From positions 1,736,001 through 1,800,000 of the forward strand of contig NC_083511.1 of assembly GCF_032362555.1 (NCBI RefSeq): a stretch of 64,000 nucleotides of DNA, read 5' to 3'. The translations under genes were made by a program, and so were the position numbers. Source of the DNA: Amyelois transitella (taxonomy: Eukaryota; Arthropoda; Insecta; Lepidoptera; Pyralidae). The notes beneath the pieces are model-generated. The model saw only the letters and a program-made list of their open reading frames with translations. It did not search any database and had not been told where the DNA came from. Shown in pieces: positions 45,034 to 55,579 of this stretch (positions within the stretch are counted from its first letter, which is position 1; each line of letters opens with the position of its first letter).

Positions 45034-47363
45034 CTGGAGCGAGGCCTAGGGCTGTCGCACAAAGAGATGGAGGCCCAGGAAGAGTTCAGGCAGTGAGAAA
45101 TCAAAGGGCGCGGATGAGAGCAAATGGTAAGTAAATAACAAGAGGTCAGAGTAAACTATCTTTTTGATAACATATTGTTTGCAGTATCAATAATATTTCA
45201 GCCAGCTTACTGAAGCTTAGGTACTAGCTTCAAGGCCTTGTACATAATGTCATCAATCCTTCTATTATTATAAATATTAAAGTTTGTACAGATGTATATT
45301 TGTTTGTTACTCTTTCACACACTCTTTGATAGGCAAAGAACAATTCCACCATAACATTGAACTAACTTCAAAAAGACGTAAACATTTTAACAGTCTTAAT
45401 TTATTTTTTCAGCTGCCAGACATCAAGCTGCTCTTGTTGAGGAAGATCCAGATTTAGTTGAAGAAGCTGAAGAGGATGCGATCCCGGAAACCACACAAAA
45501 AGTGGACTTTGAGGATAGAATGGGAGCCAAGGTACCTACATAGATACATATATATGAAAATAGTTCTGAAAAGCAGGGCAGAAACTGCATATTTCCACTC
45601 TAAACGATTCCTGTATCCTCTTGTATATGGTGAGGAGCCCCAGGTACGCATGGATGTGCATATATACATATCATCACGTCTATATCCCTTGCGGGGTAGA
45701 CAGAGCCAACAGTCTTGAAAAGACTGAATGGCCACATTCAGCTATTTGGCTTAATGATAAAATTGAGATTTAAATAGTTACAGGTTAGTGTGCTAGCCCA
45801 TCACCTAAAAAAGAATCCCAAGTTTGTAAGCCTATCCCTTCTTTATTTAGTCGCCTTTTACGACATCCGTGGGAAAGAGATGGAGTGGTCCTATTCTTTT
45901 TTGTATTAGTGCCGGGAACCACACCCATGGGTGTAAAGTTGTAAATATCAATCTATGTATTGATATTTACAAATTTACACAGGCCAGATATTAGAATTAT
46001 TCCCACGGAGTTTCTCTAGAATAGATATAGATATGTTGAAATTATAATTCTGATTTTTTACAGAAAAGGGCGAAATTGGAAGCCAAATTAGAGAAGAAAA
46101 AGGCAAGGGAAGCGGAAGAGCAAATGCGGGAGATTAAAAAGAAGAAAGATGAAGAACTCGAAGAAGAACGAAAGAAATTGGAGGAGAAACAAGAGGTACA
46201 GTTACAAACATCATAAGCTTAACACGAGGTAGGCAACTAGTACAGCCACGTTTTACTGAAGACTTATCACGGGAACAAATTACAATTACGGCCTCTGAGA
46301 CTGTGGCGTTGTCTGTGACACCAGAGGTCCCAGGTTCTGCCTTTTAGTCATTTCAAGACTGTTGGCTGGGTCTACCCCTCAAGAGATAAAGACGTGATTA
46401 TATGTATGTATTTGTATATAATGTAGGAACTGAATTTGTTTCTTGAATCTACTTATTTAGCTAATATTTAAAATCTATAGATAAAATGGAGAGGCCATTT
46501 CATCTAAATGTCCTAACGCAATAAACCAGATAATCTCAAAATTTTAATCTAGGCATTACAATAGATTTCTTTATTTACAGGAAGCAGAACGTCTACGTGA
46601 AGAGGCCGAACGTAAAGCTGAAGAGGAACGTAAAAGACGAGAACAGGAGGAGTACGAAGCGCTGAAGGCTGCTTTCACCGTGGACAGCGAGGGATTTGAA
46701 GAGAATGAAGAAGAGGACAAGGACAGTTTGCTGCGGGACTTTATTGAGTATATCAAGGTCTGTTATTATTAGAAATTATTTTTTTAAGCTAGCAACCTGT
46801 CGCTATTTGAATCTCGATTCCAAATACTAATGTTTAAAGTACTAACATCAACTTCCCATACCTCTTATACTTTTCACATTTTCCGCTCCTAATAGTTGTA
46901 GCGTGATGTTATATAGCCTAAAGCCTTCCTCGATAAATTCTCTATTTAACGCAAAAAAGAACCTTTTAATTCGAACCAGTGGTCCCTAAGATTAGCGCGT
47001 TCAAACAAACAAACAAACTCTTCAGCTTTATAATATTAGTATAGATGTTATGGTAAGAAAATGGTAAAGATACCTACCTAATTACCATGTAACTTATTGT
47101 TTCAGGCTCAAAAAGTGGTGTTGCTGGAAGACCTAGCAGCGCATTTCAAACTGAAAACCCAGGCGGCCATAGACAGAATCACAGATCTCCAAGCAACAGG
47201 CGAGTTGACTGGCGTGATTGACGACAGGGGGAAGTTTATATACATTTCACAGAAGGAGTTGGAGGACGTCGCCAAATTCATCAAACAAAGAGGCAGAGTT
47301 TCCATCACGGATCTAGCTGAGAGCAGCAATGAGCTGATCAACCTTACCCCTTTGACGGTTTAG
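45034..47363 (+). CDS. Ddrgk1: DDRGK1 (ufmylation regulator), first exon missing
   Basis: Exons: 45034-45126, 45413-45531, 46064-46195, 46581-46757 and 47106-47363. All phases agree and give about 259 aa; the family usually has about 300. Exon 1 here ([20 protein letters not shown]) is the basic segment after the N-terminal membrane anchor. Then come an acidic stretch ([20 protein letters not shown]), a long Lys/Glu/Arg coiled coil ([20 protein letters not shown]), the start of a winged-helix/PCI-like part ([20 protein letters not shown]) and the naming motif in [20 protein letters not shown], ending at LTPLTV. Known role: an ER membrane protein that recruits the UFL1 UFM1-ligase complex and supports ER quality control. 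The anchor-encoding exon was not found between 42.5 and 45.0 kb. Family A and family E repeats sit in two introns. It converges on Nup107. Confidence 0.9.
45663..45924 (-). repeat. Family A repeat, full length (DDRGK1 intron)
   Basis: ATCACGTCTATATCCCTTGC to AGTGCCGGGAACCACACCCA. An inverted repeat on TTGTAAATATCAATCTATG-type sequence follows at 45938-45980. Confidence 0.9.
46289..46420 (+). repeat. SINE head fragment joined to family A tail
   Basis: ACGGCCTCTGAGACTGTGGC, then GTCTGTGACACCAGAGGTCC is a worn head of the tRNA-derived SINE (46289-46340). It runs straight into GCCTTTTAGTCATTTCAAGA, GACGTGATTATATGTATG, a family A tail. Confidence 0.7.
46876..47045 (+). repeat. Family E retroposon, 5'-shortened
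   Basis: CCGCTCCTAATAGTTGTAGC, GTGATGTTATATAGCCTAAA, GATTAGCGCGTTCAAACAAA, then TTTATAATATTAGTATAGAT. In the last DDRGK1 intron. Confidence 0.75.
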
Positions 47364-47878
47364 TTGTTTTTTTTTTTTTTGTACAGTGGCCGGCATATAT
47401 GTAATTTGACTTATGTGGAGTATAAGTGCACAGCTCTGATAATCTTAAAAGATTTTTTTTTATTTTGTGACTGTAATGTAAATGTGCCTTCCGTTACAGC
47501 ATTTATGCCATTTTTCTTAACCGCCTTTAAAAAAAAGGTGGTTCTCAGTTTATGTATATACAGGTGTATGTATCTCTTGTTTCGCTGAAAAGTATTTGTA
47601 TAATACACTTGGGAAAAAGAAGAATATCGATTGGAGGCGGTTTTTGTTTACAAAAGTTATTTTGTTTTTATATTTAATCTGCTCGTCATAAGCGGCTATA
47701 AAACTGATGCGTTCATAATATTTAAAGAGTCTACTAAGGTCTAGCACAATACTTAATAGAACATGTGGCATATTATTATGTAATATTGGTACATAATTTG
47801 TTAATATAAACAAGCAATTGTTATTTTTCTAAGTCAGAGTGTGTAAAAAAAAAGGTATATTGTTAATACACAAAAATA

Positions 47879-47884
47879 TTTATT
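47879..47884 (-). terminator. Poly(A) signal of Nup107
   Basis: AATAAA on the minus strand, 13 nt beyond the stop codon. A short 3' UTR is likely. Confidence 0.6.
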
Positions 47885-47896
47885 TAAAAAAGTGTC

Positions 47897-50428
47897 TTAA
47901 TCATCATTTATTTCATAACCAAACATATCCTTATCCTTTTCTAGTAACAGCAAAGAAGATTCCTTGATCCTTTCCAAAAATTCGATCAATTTGGCCTTAG
48001 TAAATACTTTGTAGAGGCGTCGGTTTTCTCCAGCAATTATGTTGCTCAATTTCAATGCCTCTTTGTGACTTTCCACATCATCGTCACTTTGCAAGATCTT
48101 CAGAATCAATATGACAACTTCAGGAATACATAAACGTCTCAAAGTTTCCAATTGCTTGGACCTCTCTCGCTTTTCTTCATCAGTAAAATCATTGGATGCA
48201 ATACTATCATTCTCATCTTGGAGCCATCCTCCTGGGAATAAAAGAACATTGTAGAGCATATTCTTAGTATGCCTCGATTGATGCAGGACTGCATTCTTCC
48301 AGCGAGCCTTCTGCTGCTCTACCTGAGCACACCTTTGCTCATGATGTACCTTATCTGAGAATGTAGCATCAGCAGGTAATGCCTCTACATCTTTCGGTTG
48401 TCCACTTATAAAATGTCTGTGCCAAGTTGCAAAGCCTTCCAATGCTTCCAAATATGACTTTAAAGCAAGATGTTCTCTCAATTCAGCAGATCTACTATCC
48501 AGATTTTTAACAAAGTCGGGGAAAAGCTGACTTACATTTGCAACACAAGACAAAGCTGCTTCAGTGTTGCCAATAAAGATAAAAGTCCGTATCATTGCAT
48601 TGCTGAGCCATAAAGCTTCCTGTTTCTGATTAGAAATGAAACCCAACCATTCAAGGGATGATATAACTTTATTTATCAAGCTTTTGTCTTTTTCAATAGC
48701 AGCATTTTGGGTGAATGACATGTCTAAGTTCCAGTAGTCATGCTGTATAGCAGATATAGCCTTTTTAATGGCAACCCTAGCTGATGCTGCGACATCTATG
48801 CCTGCATTGATACCAGCTTTTACCACCCCTTCTCGATACTCACTCTTATGGATGTGGTCCATTAAATCTGCATACAGAGCAATCTGCCTTGCTACAGGTA
48901 CTGTTGATGTGTAGTATGCAATCAATTCTGGGCACTCCACAGACCCATCCAGCAACTGATCAATCAGTTGAGATACATACTTCTCTAAAACCTTATCTCC
49001 AATATCATGGTGAGGATCTTTGCCCATCATACGGAGTACTAATATCAAATGTGCTAAGAATCTTATAAATTTATCTCCAGCACTATCAAGCCATTCCAAG
49101 GAGTCCTGCATTACAGCTCTGATGTGGCCCAGCATTAAGTGACGTTGACAAGTTTGGTAATGCGACTCTCTTTTGCCATCCATCATGGATTTGACAGCAC
49201 TGAAAATTTGCTGTAGAGACATCACTTCAACTATCAATTCAGATTGCAGCAGCTCTAAGATATCTGAGGGTGTGGTGTTGGCGTCTACTGTGAGATGATG
49301 CTCATGAAGAAATCTATCCACTCTAGCTTCAATTTGGACCCTCAAATGAGCCCATAATAAATCTTCCCAGCTCCCTTGGCAAGCTGGTATGGCACTACCT
49401 AAATGACCACATAAAATGCCAGTTATAGCTCTATAATGTATGTTTTCAGCTGTATTATTAGCAATGCCCAACGCACACCACTTCCAGAGGTCTCTAGAAG
49501 GATTTCCAAATATTTCAAGTTGTTCATTAGGATCATCTCTTGGCAAATAATGAAGTAGGATCCAGCCCTGTAACACGGCTCCGCGCCACGCTTGTCCAGC
49601 ACTAAGACACACAGACACAGCTTCCTTAAATTTCCCACATCTCACTTCAGTAAATATTCTCTTACACAAGGCATTATCATCCTTTTGATCATCTGAGTGG
49701 ATAGTTTTCTTCTGGCGTCTTGGTGCATCAGGATCAATGCATGTTATCATAGTTTTATTCTTTTCTTTATTAAACAAACTGTTCCCAATAAGTAACTCAT
49801 GCAGTGTATTACTCCAATGTACATTATTACCAATAACAGGGGCAGATGTATTTGTTGCAGCCTCTTGGTATGCTGCTGTTGCTTCTAACCAGTCCACCAA
49901 CAGCTGAAGAAGACGTATTTCTGAATCACATTGGAATAATGCGCCGACGAGGTCTTGTTGTGATAATGTTGTTTCCTGCACCATGGTTTCTAAAGATTCC
50001 GGGTGAGGTGAAATAGAATCTGCATACAAACAATGCAAAAGCTTCCATGTGTTCGCTTCTTCCGCCAGCCAATAATTGTGCACATTATACCGGTTCCAGG
50101 GCTCTACTAACTCCAAAGAATCACAACAGACCTGACCTAACCTCAACAGTGTATCCAAAACATCACTTGATTTACACGTTTGCATAACTTCAAAAAATGC
50201 CTCGTTCAACCCATCACCGGCATTTCCAGAATTAACTAATATAGACGACTCATCCAATACTTGCCTAAGACTTGTATCGTTGAGGTTTTTAAATATTGAA
50301 GTCTCATTCAGGATCGGCGACAAATTCAATGTATCTTCTCTTGATAACAACTGTCTGGTTCGTTTATTCCGTAACGGAGTGTGTTGCGTTGAGTGTAACT
50401 GCAAACTTCTATCAAGATTTAAAGCCAT
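47897..50428 (-). CDS. Nup107: Nuclear pore protein Nup107
   Basis: A single exon of 843 codons starting at the ATG at 50428 (MALNLDRSLQLHSTQHTPLR). A GTG two codons upstream is in frame but is not the likely start. The product is an all-helical Nup84/Nup107-type scaffold. Recognisable stretches are NYWLAEEANTWKLLHCLYAD near residue 125, GQAWRGAVLQGW near 280, LMLGHIRAVMQDSLEWLDSA near 435 and LLFPGGWLQDENDS near 725, then a helical C-terminus ending FGYEINDD. The length matches the insect protein (about 845). Known role: a member of the Nup107-160 Y complex, the structural coat of the nuclear pore. It also acts at kinetochores. A 2.5-kb coding region without introns is notable beside its intron-rich neighbours; this could reflect ancient retroposition or intron loss. 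It diverges from KANSL1. Confidence 0.93.
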   Translation of the reverse strand: MALNLDRSLQLHSTQHTPLRNKRTRQLLSREDTLNLSPILNETSIFKNLNDTSLRQVLDESSILVNSGNAGDGLNEAFFEVMQTCKSSDVLDTLLRLGQVCCDSLELVEPWNRYNVHNYWLAEEANTWKLLHCLYADSISPHPESLETMVQETTLSQQDLVGALFQCDSEIRLLQLLVDWLEATAAYQEAATNTSAPVIGNNVHWSNTLHELLIGNSLFNKEKNKTMITCIDPDAPRRQKKTIHSDDQKDDNALCKRIFTEVRCGKFKEAVSVCLSAGQAWRGAVLQGWILLHYLPRDDPNEQLEIFGNPSRDLWKWCALGIANNTAENIHYRAITGILCGHLGSAIPACQGSWEDLLWAHLRVQIEARVDRFLHEHHLTVDANTTPSDILELLQSELIVEVMSLQQIFSAVKSMMDGKRESHYQTCQRHLMLGHIRAVMQDSLEWLDSAGDKFIRFLAHLILVLRMMGKDPHHDIGDKVLEKYVSQLIDQLLDGSVECPELIAYYTSTVPVARQIALYADLMDHIHKSEYREGVVKAGINAGIDVAASARVAIKKAISAIQHDYWNLDMSFTQNAAIEKDKSLINKVISSLEWLGFISNQKQEALWLSNAMIRTFIFIGNTEAALSCVANVSQLFPDFVKNLDSRSAELREHLALKSYLEALEGFATWHRHFISGQPKDVEALPADATFSDKVHHEQRCAQVEQQKARWKNAVLHQSRHTKNMLYNVLLFPGGWLQDENDSIASNDFTDEEKRERSKQLETLRRLCIPEVVILILKILQSDDDVESHKEALKLSNIIAGENRRLYKVFTKAKLIEFLERIKESSLLLLEKDKDMFGYEINDD

Positions 50429-50671
50429 AATCACTTATTTTCAAGTTTTAAAATGTAAAAGCCGTAAATAAAATTCGCTGGACGACTCGATTACTTTGAA
50501 TTGAAATACTTCGAATAGACAGATTATTTTATTATGACTTTGACAGATGTCAGGTCAGGAGAGCGGCAAAATATTTTCAGGGCTGCCATACTTATTACAG
50601 AGTTCCCTTGAAGGTTTATTTACCTGCCCTGGAAAACAGGAAAGACTCGTCAATTTATAACTCCATTTAAA

Positions 50672-50740
50672 ATAAATATGAACGGGACAAATTACACAGA
50701 TTGAGTTTGCCTAGAATTACGTTCGAGACTTGTATTATTT
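50672..50740 (-). repeat. SINE tail fragment
   Basis: ACGGGACAAATTACACAGAT, TGAGTTTGCC and GTTCGAGACTTGT match the tail third of the tRNA-derived SINE. It continues into a LINE-3'-end-like TTTATTTATTTA piece (50738-50820). Confidence 0.65.
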
Positions 50741-50904
50741 ATTTATTTAAAACTTTACTGCAAAAAAAATATACAAAGGGCGGACGCAATATATTATAGT
50801 GCTATGAGATACTACGAGAATAATTTTACATTTAAAAATATATAATATTTAAGACGTTGTTACTCTGTCCTGTTAAATGATTTTTTTACATTGTTTTATT
50901 TCTA

Positions 50905-51050
50905 CAGTATAAGAATAGAATAGAATAGAATAGATTTATTTTCAAAATTGGATACAAGGTATCACTTATTGACGTCACATAACTTAAATCTAATTATAAC
51001 TACTACCGCTTCCAAAGCGCATGTATAGAAGAAGCGGCGGAACAAGATAA
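50905..51050 (-). repeat. GAATA microsatellite and family H retroposon
   Basis: (AATAG)n at about 50914-50935 is followed by the reverse of family H: TTTTCAAAATTGGATACAAG, TTGACGTCACATAACTT and CTACCGCTTCCAAAGCGCAT. The microsatellite may have grown from the retroposon tail. Confidence 0.7.
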
Positions 51051-51054
51051 GATA

Positions 51055-53350
51055 ATTAAAGTTAAATACATGAGTGCGTAAAGCTGTAAAAGTACATAAA
51101 ATCAAACATATCTTTGCAATAAAGATATTACAAACATTTCTATGTATATATGTATTTATGTGCCCCTACCGTATACGATCGTAGTCACTTATGTATTTAT
51201 TTTTCTAGAGATGTAGGTAGAAAAGGGACAACATTGTGGAACACAATCCTCTTCCTCCCTACCCTATGGATAACATTGTATTGGAACTCAAGTATTTTTT
51301 CGAATTTCGTTGGTACTAGGTCCCTATTTATTCATTCATATATTAGTCCTTGATAAATCCGGGTCGTAAGAGTCACCCCACTTAACAGGATGAGATTGCT
51401 TCATCAACCAAATCATCTTATTTTTACACAAATTGCGGAAATATTATAGAATTGTAACACCAGCGGGGTTAACGTTCCCTTTCTCCAAAAATATTTTATT
51501 TTATTTATTTACTGCAATGCGATAGAAAGTAGGTAATTTAAATGAATCACAATTTTTTATTTTAATACATTGTGAAAAGTTGTGTTGGTAAATCGCAATT
51601 AAATATATTACATTAGCCGTTTTCTGCCACAATTTTAAAATTTTAACTTGTTTAACACACCTACTTTTGTTCGAATGTTCCAAACTGTAGACAGCAGCCA
51701 GCGGTGTTTTCTCAGTTCTGATTTCTTGAAACAGTGGAGTATTATTTTAGAACAAGTGATAACGCATAAGTTCCAAAGCTAACATAACTATTAATCGTTT
51801 ATCTTATATGTACTCATTATTCAGGTAATTAAACGTATTCTTTGATGGAATAATTACTTATCTATAAATTTTATTTCTGTGTTTTCAGGACCCTGCACCA
51901 CATTTTCAGATGTACTTTTTCTTCCCCGTGAAACAATATTAGAGTTCTTTCTTACCTGTAGTCTTCCAGTACCTATATTCTCTTCCTCATTTATATTTGT
52001 TAAATTCTTTTTTCTCTAATCTTCTACTCTTTGTTGTTTTTTGTTGCTGATATACTGACTGATTACTGTGATGGGTTGCAGTTGCAGGGTAAGATTTATT
52101 AACAAATTAGAAAATATATATGTTGACTTGAAGATTTAAATATTGATATAATATCAAGGACTGTCCACAACTTAGGTACTTAGTAGACTTAATAAAAAGC
52201 AATACAAATAAAATAACAAATAATTGTTCAGCTTTGCTAATTCCAAAATGTTGACCATAACATTTATAGAATAGACTTAGACACTTTAACAAAATTTGTA
52301 TAGAATTCGCAATTAAATTTGATAAAGTTAAAATAAGGCTGTAGCGTTTAATTGATGGAATAGTAATTTAAACTGTAGCTAATATATCTATTTCTATAAC
52401 AAAACATGCAGAAAACATAAAATTCTTGGAACTTATAGGTAGTCAAGAAATCAACACTGTGTGTGTACATATTATATTTCTCTGCTGCTAATACAATCAT
52501 TCCACAACAATTCATAACAAGAAAACTTCTAATATTTTTAATCAATATGTTTTATCAATAACTAAATAATTATTTTTCAAATTGTGAACTAATAAATTGA
52601 CATTTCTAATCTAAACCTATTAAATAAAATTAAATAATTATTAAATACAACTAATATCATTTAATGGTAACGAAAAGAGTATTCTAAATTACAGACATAT
52701 ATTTCTTATTTTATCATTCATAATATTAAATTGTTTTATTGTTTACAAAAGGTATGCTTTATATATGACATGGAATATATTTTTTGCTGAATATTGTGTG
52801 AAAAAAACTAGAAAGTTAATATCTATGAGTAGGTAGGTGTTCATTGTTTTAATTAACATTGACACAATATACAACTTATATCCTATCTGTTATATTATAT
52901 AATTCCAAGAGTAAATGATGTATTTAAATTTAGCTTGTTCTTTAAACTCATAGAAGGAATACTTTTTAAACTGAGATTAAACTTGCCTATCAAATCCCCT
53001 AACAGTTTGTAGCTATAAGTATTTTTAATCTTAATAATGTGCTACTTGGTACAGTTTCATAGTGTCTCGTGACAAACCGCACTCAAAGTTTTTTATGAGA
53101 CTTGAAAAATACAGATTGGGTATTTTCATCAATGTTACATGGGTTTTAATCATTGTGTTTTATATTATTCCTTATTAATTCATTAATGATACTTTTTATG
53201 AGTTAATGTCAACATGTGACATTATTTTTATAACTTTTGTGCTCAGACTTTTGTGTCAAGAATCTGACATTTCTCTGAAATTTGACTGCTACTTGTGAAT
53301 ATCAAAATTAGTGAAATTTTAAGCTGAACAATACATTTTACAATACAATT
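51055..53350. other. Gene-free, repeat-poor AT-rich stretch
   Basis: About 2.3 kb with almost none of the short repeats that fill the rest of the window. No conserved exon was recognised on either strand. Confidence 0.45.
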
Positions 53351-53354
53351 TTAG

Positions 53355-53445
53355 GTACAAAATGCTGTCTGTGATGGAAGGAAAACTAATTTCAAATTTG
53401 GAAGAAAATTTACAAAAAATTCATATGACTCTTTATATCAAACAG
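53355..53445 (+). CDS. Candidate 91-bp exon (unrecognised)
   Basis: Flanked by a good acceptor (CAATTTTAG) and donor (CAG|GTAAGA). Two frames are open throughout. One includes an ATG at 53362 and reads MLSVMEGKLISNLEENLQKI then HMTLYIKQ; the other reads VQNAVCDGRKTNFKFGRKFT then KNSYDSLYQT. No partner exon was identified. It may be an unannotated gene's start or a 5' exon of KANSL1. Confidence 0.3.
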
Positions 53446-55360
53446 GTAAGAAATTTTTTCTCATAAAGTAAGTAAATCCTGTTATTATTATTAATAGTTT
53501 TAATTGATATAAGTATTTTTGAATATACAATATACAATTATACAATGTTTAATAAAACTGCTCACATGATATGATGAAAATCTTTTTCATTCGCTCAACT
53601 TAATCATTTGCCCGGACGGATCATAATTTTGTAATCTTATTTAATTGGTACCAATTCAGATACTATACTTTTTCGTTTGTTCTGGTGTTATATGAACTAG
53701 TATTTATAACATTTTTGAAGAAATAGCATGAATTGCGTTCATATCTTATGTTAAGTAATGAAATACAAATCGGTTTTTACTTTCATGTATATTTTTTATA
53801 AGAAATGAGTCCATTTTTGGGTTCTTATCAAATCCTTCCAAGTCATGATGCATCTAGTGATGCATATAAGCCAGGGTGCAGGATTTGTCAACCTGTGGGA
53901 CACAACAATTTTCAGGCAAGGCAAAAATATTTTTAAAAATACAGTGATTGACTCATTGAATAGGTAATCAACCTATTCAATGAGGACTAGGGAGCACACT
54001 ATGCGTCGCTCAAATTATATAAAAAAAATTGTTAATTTATTAAAAAATCAGGAAGTGTTAGTATTTCAATCTCAGTTAGGTCGTGATGATAAATATGTAA
54101 AATTTAGAAAATGTGATTGATGATTTTTCAGTAAACGGGTTCAAATGGGGATGCATATGATTATTTGTTGGATTTAGGCAGTTTATCATGTTGCACAATC
54201 CGTGCAATACCTCCATAGATCATTAATTTATAATTTTTTTTAATAGAAATCATACAATCCATACGTAAAATGAAACGTAACGTTTGATAACGTTCCGTTT
54301 CATAGTGACCTTTTTTTTTTATTCATAGTAGTAAAGTGTGGTGGTCGTGGTTTTCTAGACACATACCTTAACCTTAATAAGTATATAAGTATGTGTATGT
54401 ACCTGCATAAAAACAAAATAATAATTTTACACTTCCATAGTATTGATTTTACAACCTGGAAATTCGTATAAAACTCATATATCGGAACGTGTAAGAAGCT
54501 GTCAATTGGTCGAAGCTTCCTACTTCCGGTGCATTAAACATCAATATTTACACTTTAATTTAATTCAATTGATTTTTTTTCTTACTTTCTTTACTATTTT
54601 TTATTAAGATTTATTTATTTTTATTTTTAGAATTATAGAATTAGGCTAATTTTATAAAAACGTTCTAATAAATTAATGTGTCGAAGCTATGATACATTTT
54701 TGTGCGTCGAATCAATAATTTTTATACTGTTTAAAACATGTATTTTCTTTTTAAATAATATTTCATTTAAGTCCTGTGTAAATAATTGAGTTTATAATTA
54801 AAATAAGCAAATCGTTCTTAATATTGCGCAAAGATTTTAAATCGACTTTATTTTGACTTTACCGCGCAAGTACATAAATTCAAGGACGAGATATGTATCT
54901 CTTTCACACTTATGGCCGCTTCATATAAGTTTTATTGCAGTGTAGCTTGCTCTGTTTCATTTCGTCAGTTCGTCACTGAATTCAGTAGATACCTACTCTT
55001 TGAGTGTTTTCTGGCCTGGTTCCGCCATTAAATATTGTTAAATTTCCTTTGTCATCTTACCCCAGTCATTTTGAGAACCAAATAGTTTGATTTCATATTG
55101 GAAACATAATAGTGCTGAATAGTTAACTTAAAAGTGTTTTTTTTATAAGTGTACCATTTCCTGTGTCATATCGTACAGAAACAAGCAACTGCGCTCCGCT
55201 CGCTAGCGTACTTTTCGTTATCACGTGGGTCAAATTTCGAATTATGTGCCTGGATAAAATGTGTTTCTGTGGCTTGTTGTGGATGTCAAACTGAATATGC
55301 GACCATTAATTCCAAACAGACAAAGACCGGCTCGTAATCGGACGTAAACGTTGTTTTTCA
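53446..55360. other. Gene-free, AT-rich stretch before KANSL1
   Basis: No repeat families recognised. CpG content rises from about 55170 toward the KANSL1 leader, so a promoter probably lies near 54900-55400. Confidence 0.4.
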
Positions 55361-55579
55361 GAAGCGCGCCGCTCCGCTTTCGTTTCGTCAGCTTCGTTTC
55401 GCTATGGAACCGGCGGGAGATTGATCTCGGAGAGGATGCTAACGGTGGATAAGTGCAGTGCAGTGTCAGTGTTGTAAACGTGAATTCAGTGGAAGTGTTA
55501 CATAAGGGTCGGGATGTGTGAAGTCGGAAGCCCGCCCTGACGCGGCGCGCCGGCGTCCGCGGCGGGCGAGGTGCGTGTC
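55361..55579 (+). promoter_or_regulatory. CpG-rich leader of KANSL1
   Basis: Sequence around CGGCGCGCCGGCGTCCGCGG directly before the ATG at 55580 is CpG-rich. It is most simply the 5' UTR with the end of the promoter region. Confidence 0.5.

Noticed and set aside
44985-45104. N-terminal extension [20 protein letters not shown] of the p24 frame
   Set aside because: It is the antisense of the first DDRGK1 exon plus intron and has no signal peptide or GOLD-domain start. It is not the true N-terminus.
45454-45735. Short open frames reading like [20 protein letters not shown] (also at 32481 and 25027)
   Set aside because: These are the antisense reading of family A repeats and recur wherever the repeat does.
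47108-47341. Antisense frames over DDRGK1 exons (also 46571-46756)
   Set aside because: Codon pattern, splice sites and protein family all support the plus-strand gene.
50429-50434. GTG start two codons upstream for Nup107
   Set aside because: The ATG at 50428 is the normal eukaryotic choice, and GTG initiation has no support.
53823-53990. Second exon for the 53355-53445 candidate (DLSTCGTQQFSGKAKIFLK)
   Set aside because: It has an AG acceptor, but the reading ends within 22 codons and resembles nothing known.
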